A stretch of DNA of 43,054 nucleotides from Flavobacterium sp. (GCA_010365135.1 JAAFGY010000011.1:1-43054); one strand, 5' to 3'. Numbered from the stretch's first letter, positions 33,726-42,742 are shown. The notes: generated by a model from the letters alone, not told the origin. A program made the numbers and translations.

Positions 33726-34877
33726 TTTTGAAATCACTCTAATCGTATTCTTTACATCTTCCGCAATTTTTCGTGCAATAGCAATGTCCTCATTCACTAT
33801 CGTCACGTGTCCCATTTTCCGAAAAGGGCGCGTTTGTTTTTTTCCGTAAATGTGAGGTGTAACACCATTCCAACCTAATATTTTTTCAATATTTTCGTAA
33901 ATTACAGCTCCAGAAAAACCTTCAGTTCCGGTTAGGTTGACCATAATTCCGGCGACTTTGCTATCGGTATTTCCTAAAGGTAAATCCAAAATGGCTCGCA
34001 AATGGTTTTCAAATTGCGAAGTATAACTGGCTTCTATGGAATAATGACCAGAATTATGTGGACGCGGAGCGACTTCGTTTACCAAAATTTCATCATTTTC
34101 AGTTTGGAACATTTCGACTGCCAAAAGCCCCACGTGATTGAATTTTTCGGAAACATCGAGCGCAATTGCCCTAGCTTTTTCTGCGACTTTTTCATCAATT
34201 CGAGCCGGGCAAATCACATATTCCACTTGGTTGGCTTCGGGATGGAATTCCATTTCTACAACTGGATAAGTTCTTATTTCTCCTGAAGGATTGCGGCAAA
34301 CGATAACGGCCAATTCATTTTTGAAAGAAATCATTTCTTCTGCAATGCATTCCACGTTGGGTAAATCATCTAGATCTTGCATCGTTCTAATGATTTTTAC
34401 ACCATTTCCGTCATAACCAAATTCGGTGCATTTCCATACAAAAGGCAATTCCAGTTTGGATTCGACAATTTCGACCACTAAGTTTTTTAGATTTTTGAAG
34501 GTTTTTGATGGTGCAGTTGGAATGTTGTTGTCGATATAAAAGCTTTTCTGGATTCCTTTGTTTTGGATTAATTTCAAAGTTTTTGGCGAAGGATAGACTT
34601 TTTTGCCTTCATTTTCCAATTTTTCCAAAGCTTCAACATTAACCAATTCAATTTCGAAAGTCAAAACATCGACTTGTTTTCCAAAATTATACACGGTTTC
34701 AAAATCCATTAAATCGCCCTGAAAGAATTTATTGCAGGCAATTTTGCAAGGAGCTTCGTCACTTGGATCCAAAACATAAGTTTGAATATCGAATTTTCGG
34801 GTGTCAAATAATAGCATTTTGCCAAGTTGTCCACCACCGAGAATTCCCAATTTAAAATCGGAAGAAAAATAATTCAT
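33723..34877 (-). CDS. purK: 5-(carboxyamino)imidazole ribonucleotide synthase
   Basis: ATP-grasp enzyme that makes N5-CAIR from AIR, bicarbonate and ATP. The N-terminal domain begins LGILGGGQLGKMLL, the ATP-grasp part carries KCTEFGYDGNGVKII and IAEEMISFKNELAVIVCR, and the catalytic stretch EILVNEVAPRPHNSGHYSIEA is intact. At 384 residues it is the normal length. It is the first gene of the purKE transcript, with a TATCTTTG element 76 bases upstream. Confidence 0.96.
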   Translation of the reverse strand: MNYFSSDFKLGILGGGQLGKMLLFDTRKFDIQTYVLDPSDEAPCKIACNKFFQGDLMDFETVYNFGKQVDVLTFEIELVNVEALEKLENEGKKVYPSPKTLKLIQNKGIQKSFYIDNNIPTAPSKTFKNLKNLVVEIVESKLELPFVWKCTEFGYDGNGVKIIRTMQDLDDLPNVECIAEEMISFKNELAVIVCRNPSGEIRTYPVVEMEFHPEANQVEYVICPARIDEKVAEKARAIALDVSEKFNHVGLLAVEMFQTENDEILVNEVAPRPHNSGHYSIEASYTSQFENHLRAILDLPLGNTDSKVAGIMVNLTGTEGFSGAVIYENIEKILGWNGVTPHIYGKKQTRPFRKMGHVTIVNEDIAIARKIAEDVKNTIRVISK

Positions 34878-34952
34878 TTGTTTTAGTTATTGTTTATTAA
34901 CGGTCAAATGCAGTCGCTTCGCTCGTGTCATTGTGTTGTTGTTTGTTGAGAG

Positions 34953-34960
34953 CAAAGATA
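34953..34960 (-). promoter_or_regulatory. -7 promoter element of purKE
   Basis: On the - strand TATCTTTG, 76 bases before the purK start codon. The -33 position has only a T-run. No PurR-like or purine riboswitch structure was recognised in the leader. Confidence 0.5.
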
Positions 34961-34986
34961 CTTTATAATGATTGAATAGGAAAATG

Positions 34987-35535
34987 CTATTTTATTTTCT
35001 TCAAGATTTCCCTTCCCACGGCTTTATAGGCAGCCGAATGATTGACGTAATCCTTTTCTAAAATAATTTTCAATTCAGGATGAATCCAGTCGAAATGCTT
35101 GCCCAATAGATGTAACGTGCGAATGGAATAGCATTTTGAGGCAACTTTAGCATCAGTCATCAGCCAGTCAAAACAGGTTTCAGTGATTTGTTTGAGTTGA
35201 TTTTCGGAAAGCAGAATCTCTTTTTTCTTGAAATGCGAAATAGTCAGCAACATACAAATTTTGGATAAGGCGCGAATAGAACTTTTGTCAGTTATATTCT
35301 TAATATTGGAACAAAAAAAGTCCAAATATTCCTTAAACCATTCTAGTTTTTCATAACTTACTAATTCCAGAATCCAACATGCTTTTGCTGAATTTTTGTA
35401 GGTAGATCGAAAACAAAGTTGAATTAATTCCTGAAAAAGCTCGGGATTGTCTAGAACTTCCTTTGCATATTTATGTCTGTTTGCCCTATAGCCTGTTACA
35501 AAATTTATATTTTTTTCGAGTTCAGTGGACATCAT
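34987..35535 (-). CDS. Helical protein of unknown function, possibly HEAT-repeat-like
   Basis: A soluble, almost wholly alpha-helical protein of 182 residues with no signal peptide. Successive helix pairs such as LFQELIQLCF / NSAKACWILELVSY / LEWFKEYLDFFCSNI / IRALSKICMLLTISHF / ASKCYSIRTLHLLGKHF are spaced about 35-40 residues apart, as in HEAT or armadillo-like repeats. No catalytic residue stands out. ATG at 35535 or 35532 are both possible starts. It is divergent from the phosphoribosyltransferase gene with an 89-base gap, and lies near purKE; a link to purine metabolism is not shown. Confidence 0.72.
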   Translation of the reverse strand: MMSTELEKNINFVTGYRANRHKYAKEVLDNPELFQELIQLCFRSTYKNSAKACWILELVSYEKLEWFKEYLDFFCSNIKNITDKSSIRALSKICMLLTISHFKKKEILLSENQLKQITETCFDWLMTDAKVASKCYSIRTLHLLGKHFDWIHPELKIILEKDYVNHSAAYKAVGREILKKIK

Positions 35536-35591
35536 CTTAAATTTTGATTGAAAAGTACGAATCTATTATCAATTGTCAATTGCGAATTGCC

Positions 35592-35599
35592 TATCTTTG
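35592..35599 (+). promoter_or_regulatory. -7 promoter element of the hypoxanthine phosphoribosyltransferase gene
   Basis: TATCTTTG lies 26 bases before the GTG start codon, so the leader is only about 20 bases long. Several TTG occur upstream (35573-35575 for example) but none at the ideal spacing. Confidence 0.5.
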
Positions 35600-35624
35600 C
35601 AAATTATTTTAAAAAACAAAAAAA

Positions 35625-36155
35625 GTGATACAACTACACGATAAACAATTTGTTCCGTTCATTTCTGCACAGGAAATTGATTTTGCCATTGCTAAAATTG
35701 CGGCGCTCGTAGAAGATGATTTTGCCGAAGAAACTCCTGTTTTTGTTGGTGTTTTAAATGGAGCATTTATGGTGGTTTCTGATTTTATGAAATATTATAA
35801 ATCACCCTGCGAAGTATGTTTTTTGAAAATGGCCTCTTATGAAGGCACTACTTCAACGAACGATGTAAAACAATTGATAGGATTGGATCAAGATTTAACC
35901 GGACGAACGGTTATTATACTTGAAGATATTGTTGACACAGGAAATACTTTGGTCGCTTTGAAAGAATTATTCAAGCAACAAAATGTGAAGCATTTCAAAG
36001 TGGCTACACTTTTTTTTAAGCCTGAAGCTTTAATCAATGACATCAAAATTGACTATGTTGGAATTAGAATTCCAAATAAATTTATTGTGGGTTATGGCTT
36101 AGATTACGACGGATTAGGCAGAAATTTGCCAGAGGTTTATCAACTGAAAGATTAA
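35625..36155 (+). CDS. hpt: Hypoxanthine phosphoribosyltransferase
   Basis: A purine salvage enzyme: hypoxanthine (and often guanine) with PRPP to the nucleotide. The PRPP loop is VIILEDIVDTGNTL at 97-110, with VLNGAFMVVSDF upstream and KVATLFFKPEAL, then DYVGIRIPNKFIVGYGLDY, downstream as in HPRT. At 176 residues it is of normal size. The start is GTG at 35625, since no ATG is available nearby and MIQLHDKQFVPF is the expected N-terminus. It is followed after 98 bases by adk, possibly in one transcript. Confidence 0.92.
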   Translation: MIQLHDKQFVPFISAQEIDFAIAKIAALVEDDFAEETPVFVGVLNGAFMVVSDFMKYYKSPCEVCFLKMASYEGTTSTNDVKQLIGLDQDLTGRTVIILEDIVDTGNTLVALKELFKQQNVKHFKVATLFFKPEALINDIKIDYVGIRIPNKFIVGYGLDYDGLGRNLPEVYQLKD

Positions 36156-36194
36156 ATAATTAGATAAAAAAAAACCAATTTAAAAAAAATAAAT

Positions 36195-36245
36195 TTAAAT
36201 TTTTAAGACTTAACGACTTAACTTTTTAAATTCTTAAAATTAAAA
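36195..36245. repeat. A/T-rich repeated words between hpt and adk
   Basis: TTTTTAAGACTTAACGACTT followed by AACTTTTTAAATTCTTAAAA repeats the words ACTTAA and TTAAGA/TTCTTAA in both orientations. Composition is so A/T-rich that part of this may be chance. Confidence 0.35.
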
Positions 36246-36253
36246 AAAACGTA

Positions 36254-36826
36254 ATGATTAATATTGTTTTATTTGGGAAACCAGGTGCAGGAAAAGGAAC
36301 TCAGGCAGAATTTTTGAAAGAAAGATACAATTTGGTACATCTTTCAACCGGTGATATTTTTAGATTTAATATCAAAAATGAAACCGATTTAGGCAAATTG
36401 GCCAAAAGTTATATGGACAAAGGCGATTTAGTTCCCGATGCAGTAACTATCAAAATGCTTGAAGAGGCAGTAGATGATACCGTTGGTGCCAATGGTTTTT
36501 TGTATGATGGATTTCCGAGAACTTTGGCTCAAGCCAAGGAATTGGACAAGTTTTTAGCTACCAAAAAATGGAAAGTAGCCGCTACAATTGCGTTAGAAGC
36601 TGATGATGAAATTTTAATTAATCGTGTACTTGAAAGAGGAAAAACTTCGGGAAGATCGGACGATCAGGACGAAGAAAAAATCCGACACAGATACCAAGAA
36701 TACAACGAAAAAACCGCTCCTTTGATGGAGTATTACAAAGCGCAAAATAAATTTCGCCCCGTAAATGGAATCGGTACAATTGCCGAAATCACGAAGCGTT
36801 TAAGCGATATTATTGATAATTTATAG
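36254..36826 (+). CDS. adk: Adenylate kinase
   Basis: Balances ATP, ADP and AMP in the cytoplasm. The P-loop is GKPGAGKGT at 7-15, the AMP-binding stretch is HLSTGDIFR and the signature FLYDGFPRTLAQA follows. At 190 residues it is the short form: the LID is small (RGKTSGRSDDQDEEKIRHRY) and has no zinc cysteines. It lies between hpt and the CorC-like gene in the same direction. Confidence 0.96.
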   Translation: MINIVLFGKPGAGKGTQAEFLKERYNLVHLSTGDIFRFNIKNETDLGKLAKSYMDKGDLVPDAVTIKMLEEAVDDTVGANGFLYDGFPRTLAQAKELDKFLATKKWKVAATIALEADDEILINRVLERGKTSGRSDDQDEEKIRHRYQEYNEKTAPLMEYYKAQNKFRPVNGIGTIAEITKRLSDIIDNL

Positions 36827-36830
36827 AAAG

Positions 36831-36900
36831 TTTATGGTTTAGGGTTTATAGTTGGTAGTTCCCAATTCAACAACAAGCAATAAACAACAAACAATAAACA
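36831..36900. repeat. Repeated-word array after adk
   Basis: GTTTATGGTTTAGGGTTTAT on one side and CAATAAACAACAAACAATAA on the other side are built from inverted words of the type TTTATAGTT/AACAATAAAC, separated by TTCCCAATTCAACAAC. No gene or promoter is visible in it. Confidence 0.5.
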
Positions 36901-36905
36901 AACCA

Positions 36906-38180
36906 ATGGAAATTCTAATAATATTTTTTTTAATCATCCTCAACGGGGTTTTCTCGATGTCGGAAATCGCACTGATTTCGGCACGAAAAAACAGATTGGA
37001 AACGGCTTCCAAAAAAGGGAATAAAAATGCCCAGATCGCATTGGATTTAGCCAATTCACCCAATAAATTTTTATCAACAGTTCAAATAGGAATAACACTT
37101 ATTGGAATTCTTACCGGTATTTATTCTGGCGATAAAATCACGCATGATGTTCAAGAATTTGTAGCAGGTTTTGAGATGCTCAAGCCTTATGCCTCTTCAA
37201 TTGCGGTAGGAATTGTTGTTGTAATTCTTACGTTCTTTTCTTTGGTTTTAGGCGAATTATTGCCCAAAAGAATTGGGTTGAACCATCCCGAAGCTATTGC
37301 CAAAGCGGTGGCGTGGCCAATGAAGATAGTTTCGATTATTACTGCTCCATTTATTTGGCTGTTAACACATTCGACAGAATTTTTATTGAAGATTTTGCAA
37401 ATAAAACCAACAGCCGACGGAAAAGTAACCGAAGAAGAAATCAAAGCCATTATCAAAGAAGGAACCGAAGGTGGCGAAGTGCAGGAAATAGAGCAAGATA
37501 TTGTGGAGCGCGTTTTTCATATTGGCGACCGAAAAATAAATTCCTTGATGACCCACAGGAAAGCGGTAGTTTTATTGCCGTTGTATTCCAATAAAGAACA
37601 AGTTAAAGAATTTATGCTCAAAGAATTGCATTCGATTTATCCCATTTATGGAGAAAATCATGATGATATTATTGGGGTAGTAAATTTGAAAAGCATTTTT
37701 GCCAATATTGATAAAGACAATTTCAATTTGCCCGATATTATGACCGACGCACCATTTATGATGGAGCAAACTACAGCATACAAAGCATTGGAACAATTCA
37801 AAAAATCAGGCATTCATTATGCTTTCGTTTCTGATGAATACGGTGTTTTTCAGGGAATAATTACCTTGAATGACATTCTGGAAGCCTTGGTTGGAGATGC
37901 TTCTGATTTTTACAAAGAAGATTTTCAATTGGTCGAAAGAGAAGATGGCACTTGGCTGGTTGACGGACATTATTCCTTGCACGATTTCTTAACTTATTTC
38001 GAATTGGACGAATTAATAAATGACTATGAAGTAACCACCGTGAGTGGATTAATAATGACTGAACTTTCTCATATTCCAAAACAGGGAGAGAAGTTGATTT
38101 GGCAAAAATTTGAGTTGGAAGTCATTGATATGGATGGCGTGAAGATAGATAAAGTGATGGTGAAAACCTTAAAAGGTTAA
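36906..38180 (+). CDS. CorC/HlyC (CNNM-like) family membrane protein with CBS domains
   Basis: A CNNM/CorC-type protein of the inner membrane, linked to magnesium or cobalt efflux in other organisms. The start at 36906 gives MEILIIFFLIILNGVFSMSE, the conserved first membrane segment (424 residues); an in-frame reading from 36852 would add 18 residues made of repeat sequence. The DUF21 region (about 1-180) has membrane segments and SEIALISARKNRLE. A CBS pair covers about 195-320 (MTHRKAVVLLP, FVSDEYGVFQGIITLNDILEALVG) and the C-terminal CorC_HlyC domain about 340-420 (DGTWLVDGHYSL). The transported ion is inferred from the family. Confidence 0.9.
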   Translation: MEILIIFFLIILNGVFSMSEIALISARKNRLETASKKGNKNAQIALDLANSPNKFLSTVQIGITLIGILTGIYSGDKITHDVQEFVAGFEMLKPYASSIAVGIVVVILTFFSLVLGELLPKRIGLNHPEAIAKAVAWPMKIVSIITAPFIWLLTHSTEFLLKILQIKPTADGKVTEEEIKAIIKEGTEGGEVQEIEQDIVERVFHIGDRKINSLMTHRKAVVLLPLYSNKEQVKEFMLKELHSIYPIYGENHDDIIGVVNLKSIFANIDKDNFNLPDIMTDAPFMMEQTTAYKALEQFKKSGIHYAFVSDEYGVFQGIITLNDILEALVGDASDFYKEDFQLVEREDGTWLVDGHYSLHDFLTYFELDELINDYEVTTVSGLIMTELSHIPKQGEKLIWQKFELEVIDMDGVKIDKVMVKTLKG

Positions 38181-38186
38181 AAATTG

Positions 38187-38248
38187 GTTTAAAGTTTCAG
38201 GTTTAAAGTTAGTAGAGGTTCTATAACTTTAAACCTGAAACTTTAAAC
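38187..38248. repeat. Perfect 24-bp inverted repeat
   Basis: Bases 38187-38210 and 38225-38248 are exact inverted copies (24 of 24) around a 14-base loop. Each arm is itself a repeat of GTTTAAAGTT split by TCAG. It lies seven bases after the CorC-like stop and 16 before obg. No T run follows immediately, so a simple terminator role is doubtful, but the RNA would form a very stable hairpin in the leader of obg. Confidence 0.92.
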
Positions 38249-38264
38249 TTTTAAACAAAAAATA

Positions 38265-39266
38265 ATGACTGAAGGAAACTTTGTAGATTACGTAAAAATA
38301 TATGTTTCTTCTGGAAAAGGAGGGAAAGGATCTACGCATTTGCATAGAGAAAAATTTATTGAAAAGGGTGGGCCCGACGGTGGTGATGGTGGTCGTGGTG
38401 GACACGTATATTTAGTGGGAAACAAAGGTCTTTGGACATTATTTCACTTGAAATTCGCGCGTCATATCAAAGCTGGATATGGTGGAGACGGTAGTGGCGA
38501 CAGAAGTACTGGTGCTGATGGTGAAGATAAATTTATCGAAGTGCCATTAGGAACCGTAGTAAAAGATAAAGAAACAGGCGAAACCCTCTTCGAAATTACT
38601 GAAGATGGTGAAAAGCAAATTCTTTGTCGTGGTGGAAAAGGAGGATTGGGAAACTGGCACTTTAGAAGCTCGACCAATCAAACGCCAAGATATTCGCAAC
38701 CGGGTTTGCCAGGTTTGGAAATGGACGTGGTTCTGGAACTAAAAGTTTTGGCAGATGTAGGTTTAGTAGGTTTTCCAAATGCTGGAAAATCGACTTTATT
38801 ATCGGTTTTGACTTCGGCTAAACCCAAAATTGCCGATTATCCGTTTACAACCTTAAAACCCAATCTTGGAATCGTAGCGTACAGAGATTTTCAATCGTTT
38901 GTAATTGCCGATATTCCAGGAATTATAGAAGGTGCAGCCGAAGGAAAAGGGCTTGGTCATTATTTCTTGCGTCATATCGAAAGAAATTCAACTTTGTTGT
39001 TTTTGGTTCCTGTAGACACGCCAGACATTAAGGCTGAATATGATATTTTGGTTAACGAATTGACTAAATATAATCCCGAAATGCTCGACAAAGAACGTCT
39101 TTTGGTGATATCAAAATGTGATATGCTGGACGATGAACTCAAAGCGGAATTAAAAATACAATTAGACAAAGAGTTCAAAGACATTCCGTATATGCTAATT
39201 TCTTCTGTTGCCCAACAAGGTTTATCAGAGTTGAAAGACAAGCTTTGGAAAATGTTGAATGACTAA
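38265..39266 (+). CDS. obg: GTPase Obg
   Basis: Conserved GTPase involved in large ribosomal subunit maturation and growth control. The glycine-rich Obg fold covers 1-160 ([33 protein letters not shown]). The G domain follows with G1 GFPNAGKST at 169-177, the G2 stretch [10 protein letters not shown]3 DIPGIIEGA and the G4 position SKCD. At 333 residues it lacks the optional C-terminal OCT domain, as is common in Bacteroidota. It ends in a terminator at 39289-39317. Confidence 0.96.
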   Translation: MTEGNFVDYVKIYVSSGKGGKGSTHLHREKFIEKGGPDGGDGGRGGHVYLVGNKGLWTLFHLKFARHIKAGYGGDGSGDRSTGADGEDKFIEVPLGTVVKDKETGETLFEITEDGEKQILCRGGKGGLGNWHFRSSTNQTPRYSQPGLPGLEMDVVLELKVLADVGLVGFPNAGKSTLLSVLTSAKPKIADYPFTTLKPNLGIVAYRDFQSFVIADIPGIIEGAAEGKGLGHYFLRHIERNSTLLFLVPVDTPDIKAEYDILVNELTKYNPEMLDKERLLVISKCDMLDDELKAELKIQLDKEFKDIPYMLISSVAQQGLSELKDKLWKMLND

Positions 39267-39288
39267 AAAATCGATATTTTATATAAAT

Positions 39289-39317
39289 AGGTGTTCTAGA
39301 GATAGAGCGCCTTTTTT
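39289..39317 (+). terminator. Terminator of obg
   Basis: AGGTGTTCT (39289-39297) pairs with AGAGCGCCT (39304-39312) with two G-U pairs, loop of six, followed by seven T. A Rho-independent terminator between obg and the S46 peptidase gene. Confidence 0.82.
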
Positions 39318-39395
39318 TATGTTAAAAACACTAGTTTTTGTCAATTTTTAAAAGAATAACCGTTACAAATATTTTATCAAATCCATAAATAACAC

Positions 39396-39403
39396 TACTT
39401 TTG
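39396..39403 (+). promoter_or_regulatory. -7 promoter element of the S46 peptidase gene
   Basis: TACTTTTG fits TAnnTTTG, 96 bases before the start codon. The leader contains an A/T-rich hairpin (GTATAAAAA 39435-39443 with TTTTTATAC 39450-39458). No clear -33 TTTG is present. Confidence 0.45.
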
Positions 39404-39498
39404 CGAAGCTATTTTTAGTAAATACTCTGCTTTTGTATAAAAATCATCTTTTTTATACGTTTAACTAGCATACAATTAATCTTTATATTTTTTTAAAA

Positions 39499-41661
39499 AT
39501 GAAAAAATTTATTTTTGCCTTAATCGCTGGAATGATGCTAATGCCAATTAGTGTAAAAGCAGATGAAGGAATGTGGTTTTTAATGTTTATCGAACGTTTG
39601 AATCACCGTGATATGGTAAAAGAGGGCTTGCAATTGACCTCCGAAGAAATTTACAGCGTCAACCACAGTAGTTTAAAAGATGCAGTGGTACAATTTAATG
39701 GCGGATGTACTGCCGAAATCGTATCGAAGGAAGGTTTGGTTTTGACCAATCACCATTGCGGATATAGCGCCATCGCAGAACTTTCTACCGCCGAACAAAA
39801 CTATTTAAAAAATGGTTTTTGGGCAAAAGACAAAGCTGCCGAAATGAAACCAAAGTCGTTGTACGTTCGTTTCTTCGTCCGAATGGATGATGTTTCTAAA
39901 CGAATTTTATCAAAAGTGAATGATAAAATGAGCGAAACGGATCGAAACAAAGTCATTCAACAAGAAATGGCGCTGATCGAAAAAGAAAATAATGAAGGTG
40001 GAAAATATACCGTTTCTGTTCGTCCTTTCTTTCAAGGAAACGAATATTATTACTTTGTTTACCAAGATTATAAAGACGTTCGACTAGTAGGAACGCCTCC
40101 AGAAAGTATTGGAAAATTTGGCGGAGATACCGACAATTGGGAATGGCCGAGACATACAGGAGATTTTTCGATGTTTAGAGTTTATGCTGACAAAGACGGA
40201 AATCCTTCGGAATATTCTACAGACAATGTGCCTTTAAATCCAAAACACTACTTGCCCATAAGTTTGAATGGAGTTGAGGAAAATGATTTTGCTATGATTT
40301 TGGGTTATCCAGGCAGAACCAATCGTTGGATGCCAGCTAATGGAATAGAACAAAACATCAAGTTTGCCTATCCAGCTTGGGTCGAAGGCGCCAAAACCGG
40401 AATGGATCAAATGAAAGTGTATATGGATAAGGATGCAACGATTCGTTTACAATATGCTTCAAAATATGCTTCGACAGCAAATTATTGGAAAAATCGTCAA
40501 GGAATGATTGATGCTTTGACCAAAGCTGGAACGGTAGAAACTAAAACCAAAGAGGAGACTAAATTCAATACTTGGGCAAATAAATCGGAGAACAAGGTTA
40601 AATATGGTAATGTTATGAGGGTAATTAATGAGTATTATGCCAAAACAAATTTGAAATCAAGCCACGACAATTACCTTTCGCAGTTAATGAGAACCACTTC
40701 TTATGGCCCATCTCCCTCTAATTTAGGAAATGTTCTTATGGCTTATTTCAAAGAAAATGAAGCAAAAAAAGCCGAACTACTTCCACGACTGAACGGATTA
40801 ATTGAAACCATTTACGGAAAATTTTATGCTCCTTTAGAGAAAGATATTTTTATCGCTCAACTGAATTTATACACTTCTAAAGGTGCTGAATTTGGGCTTT
40901 CGCCAACAATTTTAAAATTGAAAGAGGACAACAAAGGCGATTTCACGGCTGTGGTCAATGAGGCTGTTGCCAAAAGTATTTTTGCGTCCAAAGAGAGTGT
41001 GTTAGCTTTTATGAAAAACCCAAAACCAGAAACAATTGTAAATGATCCGCTATATTTAATTTCAAATGAATTGGCTACTAAACTTAGAGTTAAATCGGAC
41101 GAACAAAAGCAATTGGATGATAATTTTGAGAAAGCGTATCGCAATTTAGTGGAAGGTTTGCGTGAATCTAAAATAAATTCGATCCAATATCCAGATGCCA
41201 ATTCAACGTTAAGATTGTCTTATGGAAAAGTACTTTCTTTGCCAAAAGACAAACGGAACGACGCGAAAATTAACAATTATACTACAATGACTGGATTGGT
41301 CAAAAAGTATAAAGCAGGTGACAATGAATTCGATTTACCAGCACGATTATTAGAATTGAATAAGGCTAAAGATTTCGGGAAATATGCTGATAAAGCAGGA
41401 TATATGCCCATTAATTTCTTGACCGACAATGATATTACTGGAGGAAATTCAGGTTCGCCGGTTCTCAATGGAAAAGGAGAATTGATCGGAATTGCTTTTG
41501 ATGGTAACATCGAAGGAATAGCTGGTGATGTTATTTTTGACAAAAAACTGCAACGAACGATTAACGTAGATATTCGATACGTACTTTGGATAATCGATAA
41601 ATATGCAGGTGCAAAACACATCGTTGACGAAATGACGATTGCGGGCGAAAACTTGAATTAA
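39499..41661 (+). CDS. S46 family dipeptidyl-peptidase (DPP7 type)
   Basis: A periplasmic serine exopeptidase that releases dipeptides from the N-terminus; S46 enzymes feed amino acid catabolism in Bacteroidota. A signal peptide ends near residue 21 (SVKADEG). The catalytic set is visible: His85/86 in VLTNHHCGYSAI, Asp222 in RHTGDFSMF and Ser651 in TGGNSGSPV. Gly669 lies 18 residues after the serine. In P. gingivalis this position is Arg673 in the Asp/Glu-specific DPP11 and Gly in DPP7, so a DPP7-like preference for hydrophobic residues is inferred. The length of 720 is normal. Confidence 0.92.
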   Translation: MKKFIFALIAGMMLMPISVKADEGMWFLMFIERLNHRDMVKEGLQLTSEEIYSVNHSSLKDAVVQFNGGCTAEIVSKEGLVLTNHHCGYSAIAELSTAEQNYLKNGFWAKDKAAEMKPKSLYVRFFVRMDDVSKRILSKVNDKMSETDRNKVIQQEMALIEKENNEGGKYTVSVRPFFQGNEYYYFVYQDYKDVRLVGTPPESIGKFGGDTDNWEWPRHTGDFSMFRVYADKDGNPSEYSTDNVPLNPKHYLPISLNGVEENDFAMILGYPGRTNRWMPANGIEQNIKFAYPAWVEGAKTGMDQMKVYMDKDATIRLQYASKYASTANYWKNRQGMIDALTKAGTVETKTKEETKFNTWANKSENKVKYGNVMRVINEYYAKTNLKSSHDNYLSQLMRTTSYGPSPSNLGNVLMAYFKENEAKKAELLPRLNGLIETIYGKFYAPLEKDIFIAQLNLYTSKGAEFGLSPTILKLKEDNKGDFTAVVNEAVAKSIFASKESVLAFMKNPKPETIVNDPLYLISNELATKLRVKSDEQKQLDDNFEKAYRNLVEGLRESKINSIQYPDANSTLRLSYGKVLSLPKDKRNDAKINNYTTMTGLVKKYKAGDNEFDLPARLLELNKAKDFGKYADKAGYMPINFLTDNDITGGNSGSPVLNGKGELIGIAFDGNIEGIAGDVIFDKKLQRTINVDIRYVLWIIDKYAGAKHIVDEMTIAGENLN

Positions 41662-41665
41662 ATTA

Positions 41666-41699
41666 AATAGCCCATCTCATTTTTTTGAGATGGGTTATT
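41666..41699. terminator. Hairpin between the convergent S46 peptidase and glycosyltransferase genes
   Basis: A 14-bp stem with one G-U pair (41666-41679 with 41686-41699) and a loop of six T. It ends on the last base of the glycosyltransferase stop codon. No T run follows, but stability and position support a two-way terminator. Confidence 0.75.
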
Positions 41700-42700
41700 C
41701 ATTTATAGTTGGTTTCATTGTACGTGTCAAACAAAAACTGCAAGGTTTCATTAATATTATTAGCTTTCATTTTTGGGTAAATTACAACTGAGTTCAACCA
41801 GTTTTCTATGATTATATCAAAGGTATCGCCCACTTCATACACCACGGGAACTCCCATTTTTTTTAAAGCTGCCGCATTGCATTCTTGTTCATAATGATCT
41901 CGAATTGGGATGCTCAATATTTTTTTTCGAAGGTATAAGGCTTCGGCAGGAGTTTCAAATCCACCGCCGGTAATAATGCCGTGACAATTGATTAAACTCT
42001 CGTTAAACAACTTTTGATTGACTGGGAAATAGGTAATGTTTTTCACTTTATGTTTGGTTGGAACATCATTCAAAAACCAATGAAATTCCACATCCGAGAG
42101 TTTGTGAAAGGCTATTTCCAAACAATCTTTTTGGAACGAAGGCAAATAAACCGTGATGTGTTTTAAATCTTTGGTTTCGGCTTGCACAATTTCATCCTTG
42201 ATAATCGGCGGATGAATAAAGGAATCATAATTTTCGAAATGCAAGCCAATATGTTTAGGCGAAGGCGCATAATGTTTGAGAATCATTTCGCCCATAAGGC
42301 TTCTTTTTTCAGGTCTTGGCGTATGTTCTGAAACAAAACTTGCTTGATGACCAAATTGTACCGAATTCACTTTCTGCATTTTGCAAGCTAATGAAGTAAT
42401 GGAATCAAAGTCGTTGATAACAACATCATAGTCTTTCAAAGGCAATGATTTCGCATCTTTGTAGATTTGAAACGGACGAATGTTTTTGGCAATATCCCAA
42501 TAATTCAAACCGCCACATTTGCTGTAATGTAAGCTGCAACCTTTACTTCTGAATTTTATTGGCAAGTCAATAGCTAAACTTGCATTGTTGCCACTCAAAA
42601 AGAAATCTACGTTTCCAAATTTTTGCAAATAAGGATACAATTGAGTTGCTCTGCTGATGTGTCCATTTCCTGTGGCTTGTATGGCGTAAAATATTTTCAT
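41699..42700 (-). CDS. GT-B type glycosyltransferase
   Basis: A cytoplasmic or membrane-bound glycosyltransferase of GT-B fold related to the MurG/GT28 C-terminal group; donor and acceptor are unknown. The N-terminal half starts IFYAIQATGNGHISRATQL, with the glycine loop of this type. The donor-binding half contains CHGIITGGGFETPAEALYLRK and ILSIPIRDHYEQECNAAALKK, the nucleotide-sugar pocket of such enzymes. The length is 333. It lies 42 bases after the LpxH-like gene in the same direction, suggesting a role in lipid A or surface glycolipid synthesis. Confidence 0.83.
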   Translation of the reverse strand: MKIFYAIQATGNGHISRATQLYPYLQKFGNVDFFLSGNNASLAIDLPIKFRSKGCSLHYSKCGGLNYWDIAKNIRPFQIYKDAKSLPLKDYDVVINDFDSITSLACKMQKVNSVQFGHQASFVSEHTPRPEKRSLMGEMILKHYAPSPKHIGLHFENYDSFIHPPIIKDEIVQAETKDLKHITVYLPSFQKDCLEIAFHKLSDVEFHWFLNDVPTKHKVKNITYFPVNQKLFNESLINCHGIITGGGFETPAEALYLRKKILSIPIRDHYEQECNAAALKKMGVPVVYEVGDTFDIIIENWLNSVVIYPKMKANNINETLQFLFDTYNETNYK

Positions 42701-42742
42701 TGATTTAGTTTTAGAAAGTAATATGCTTCAAAAATGAGTTTC

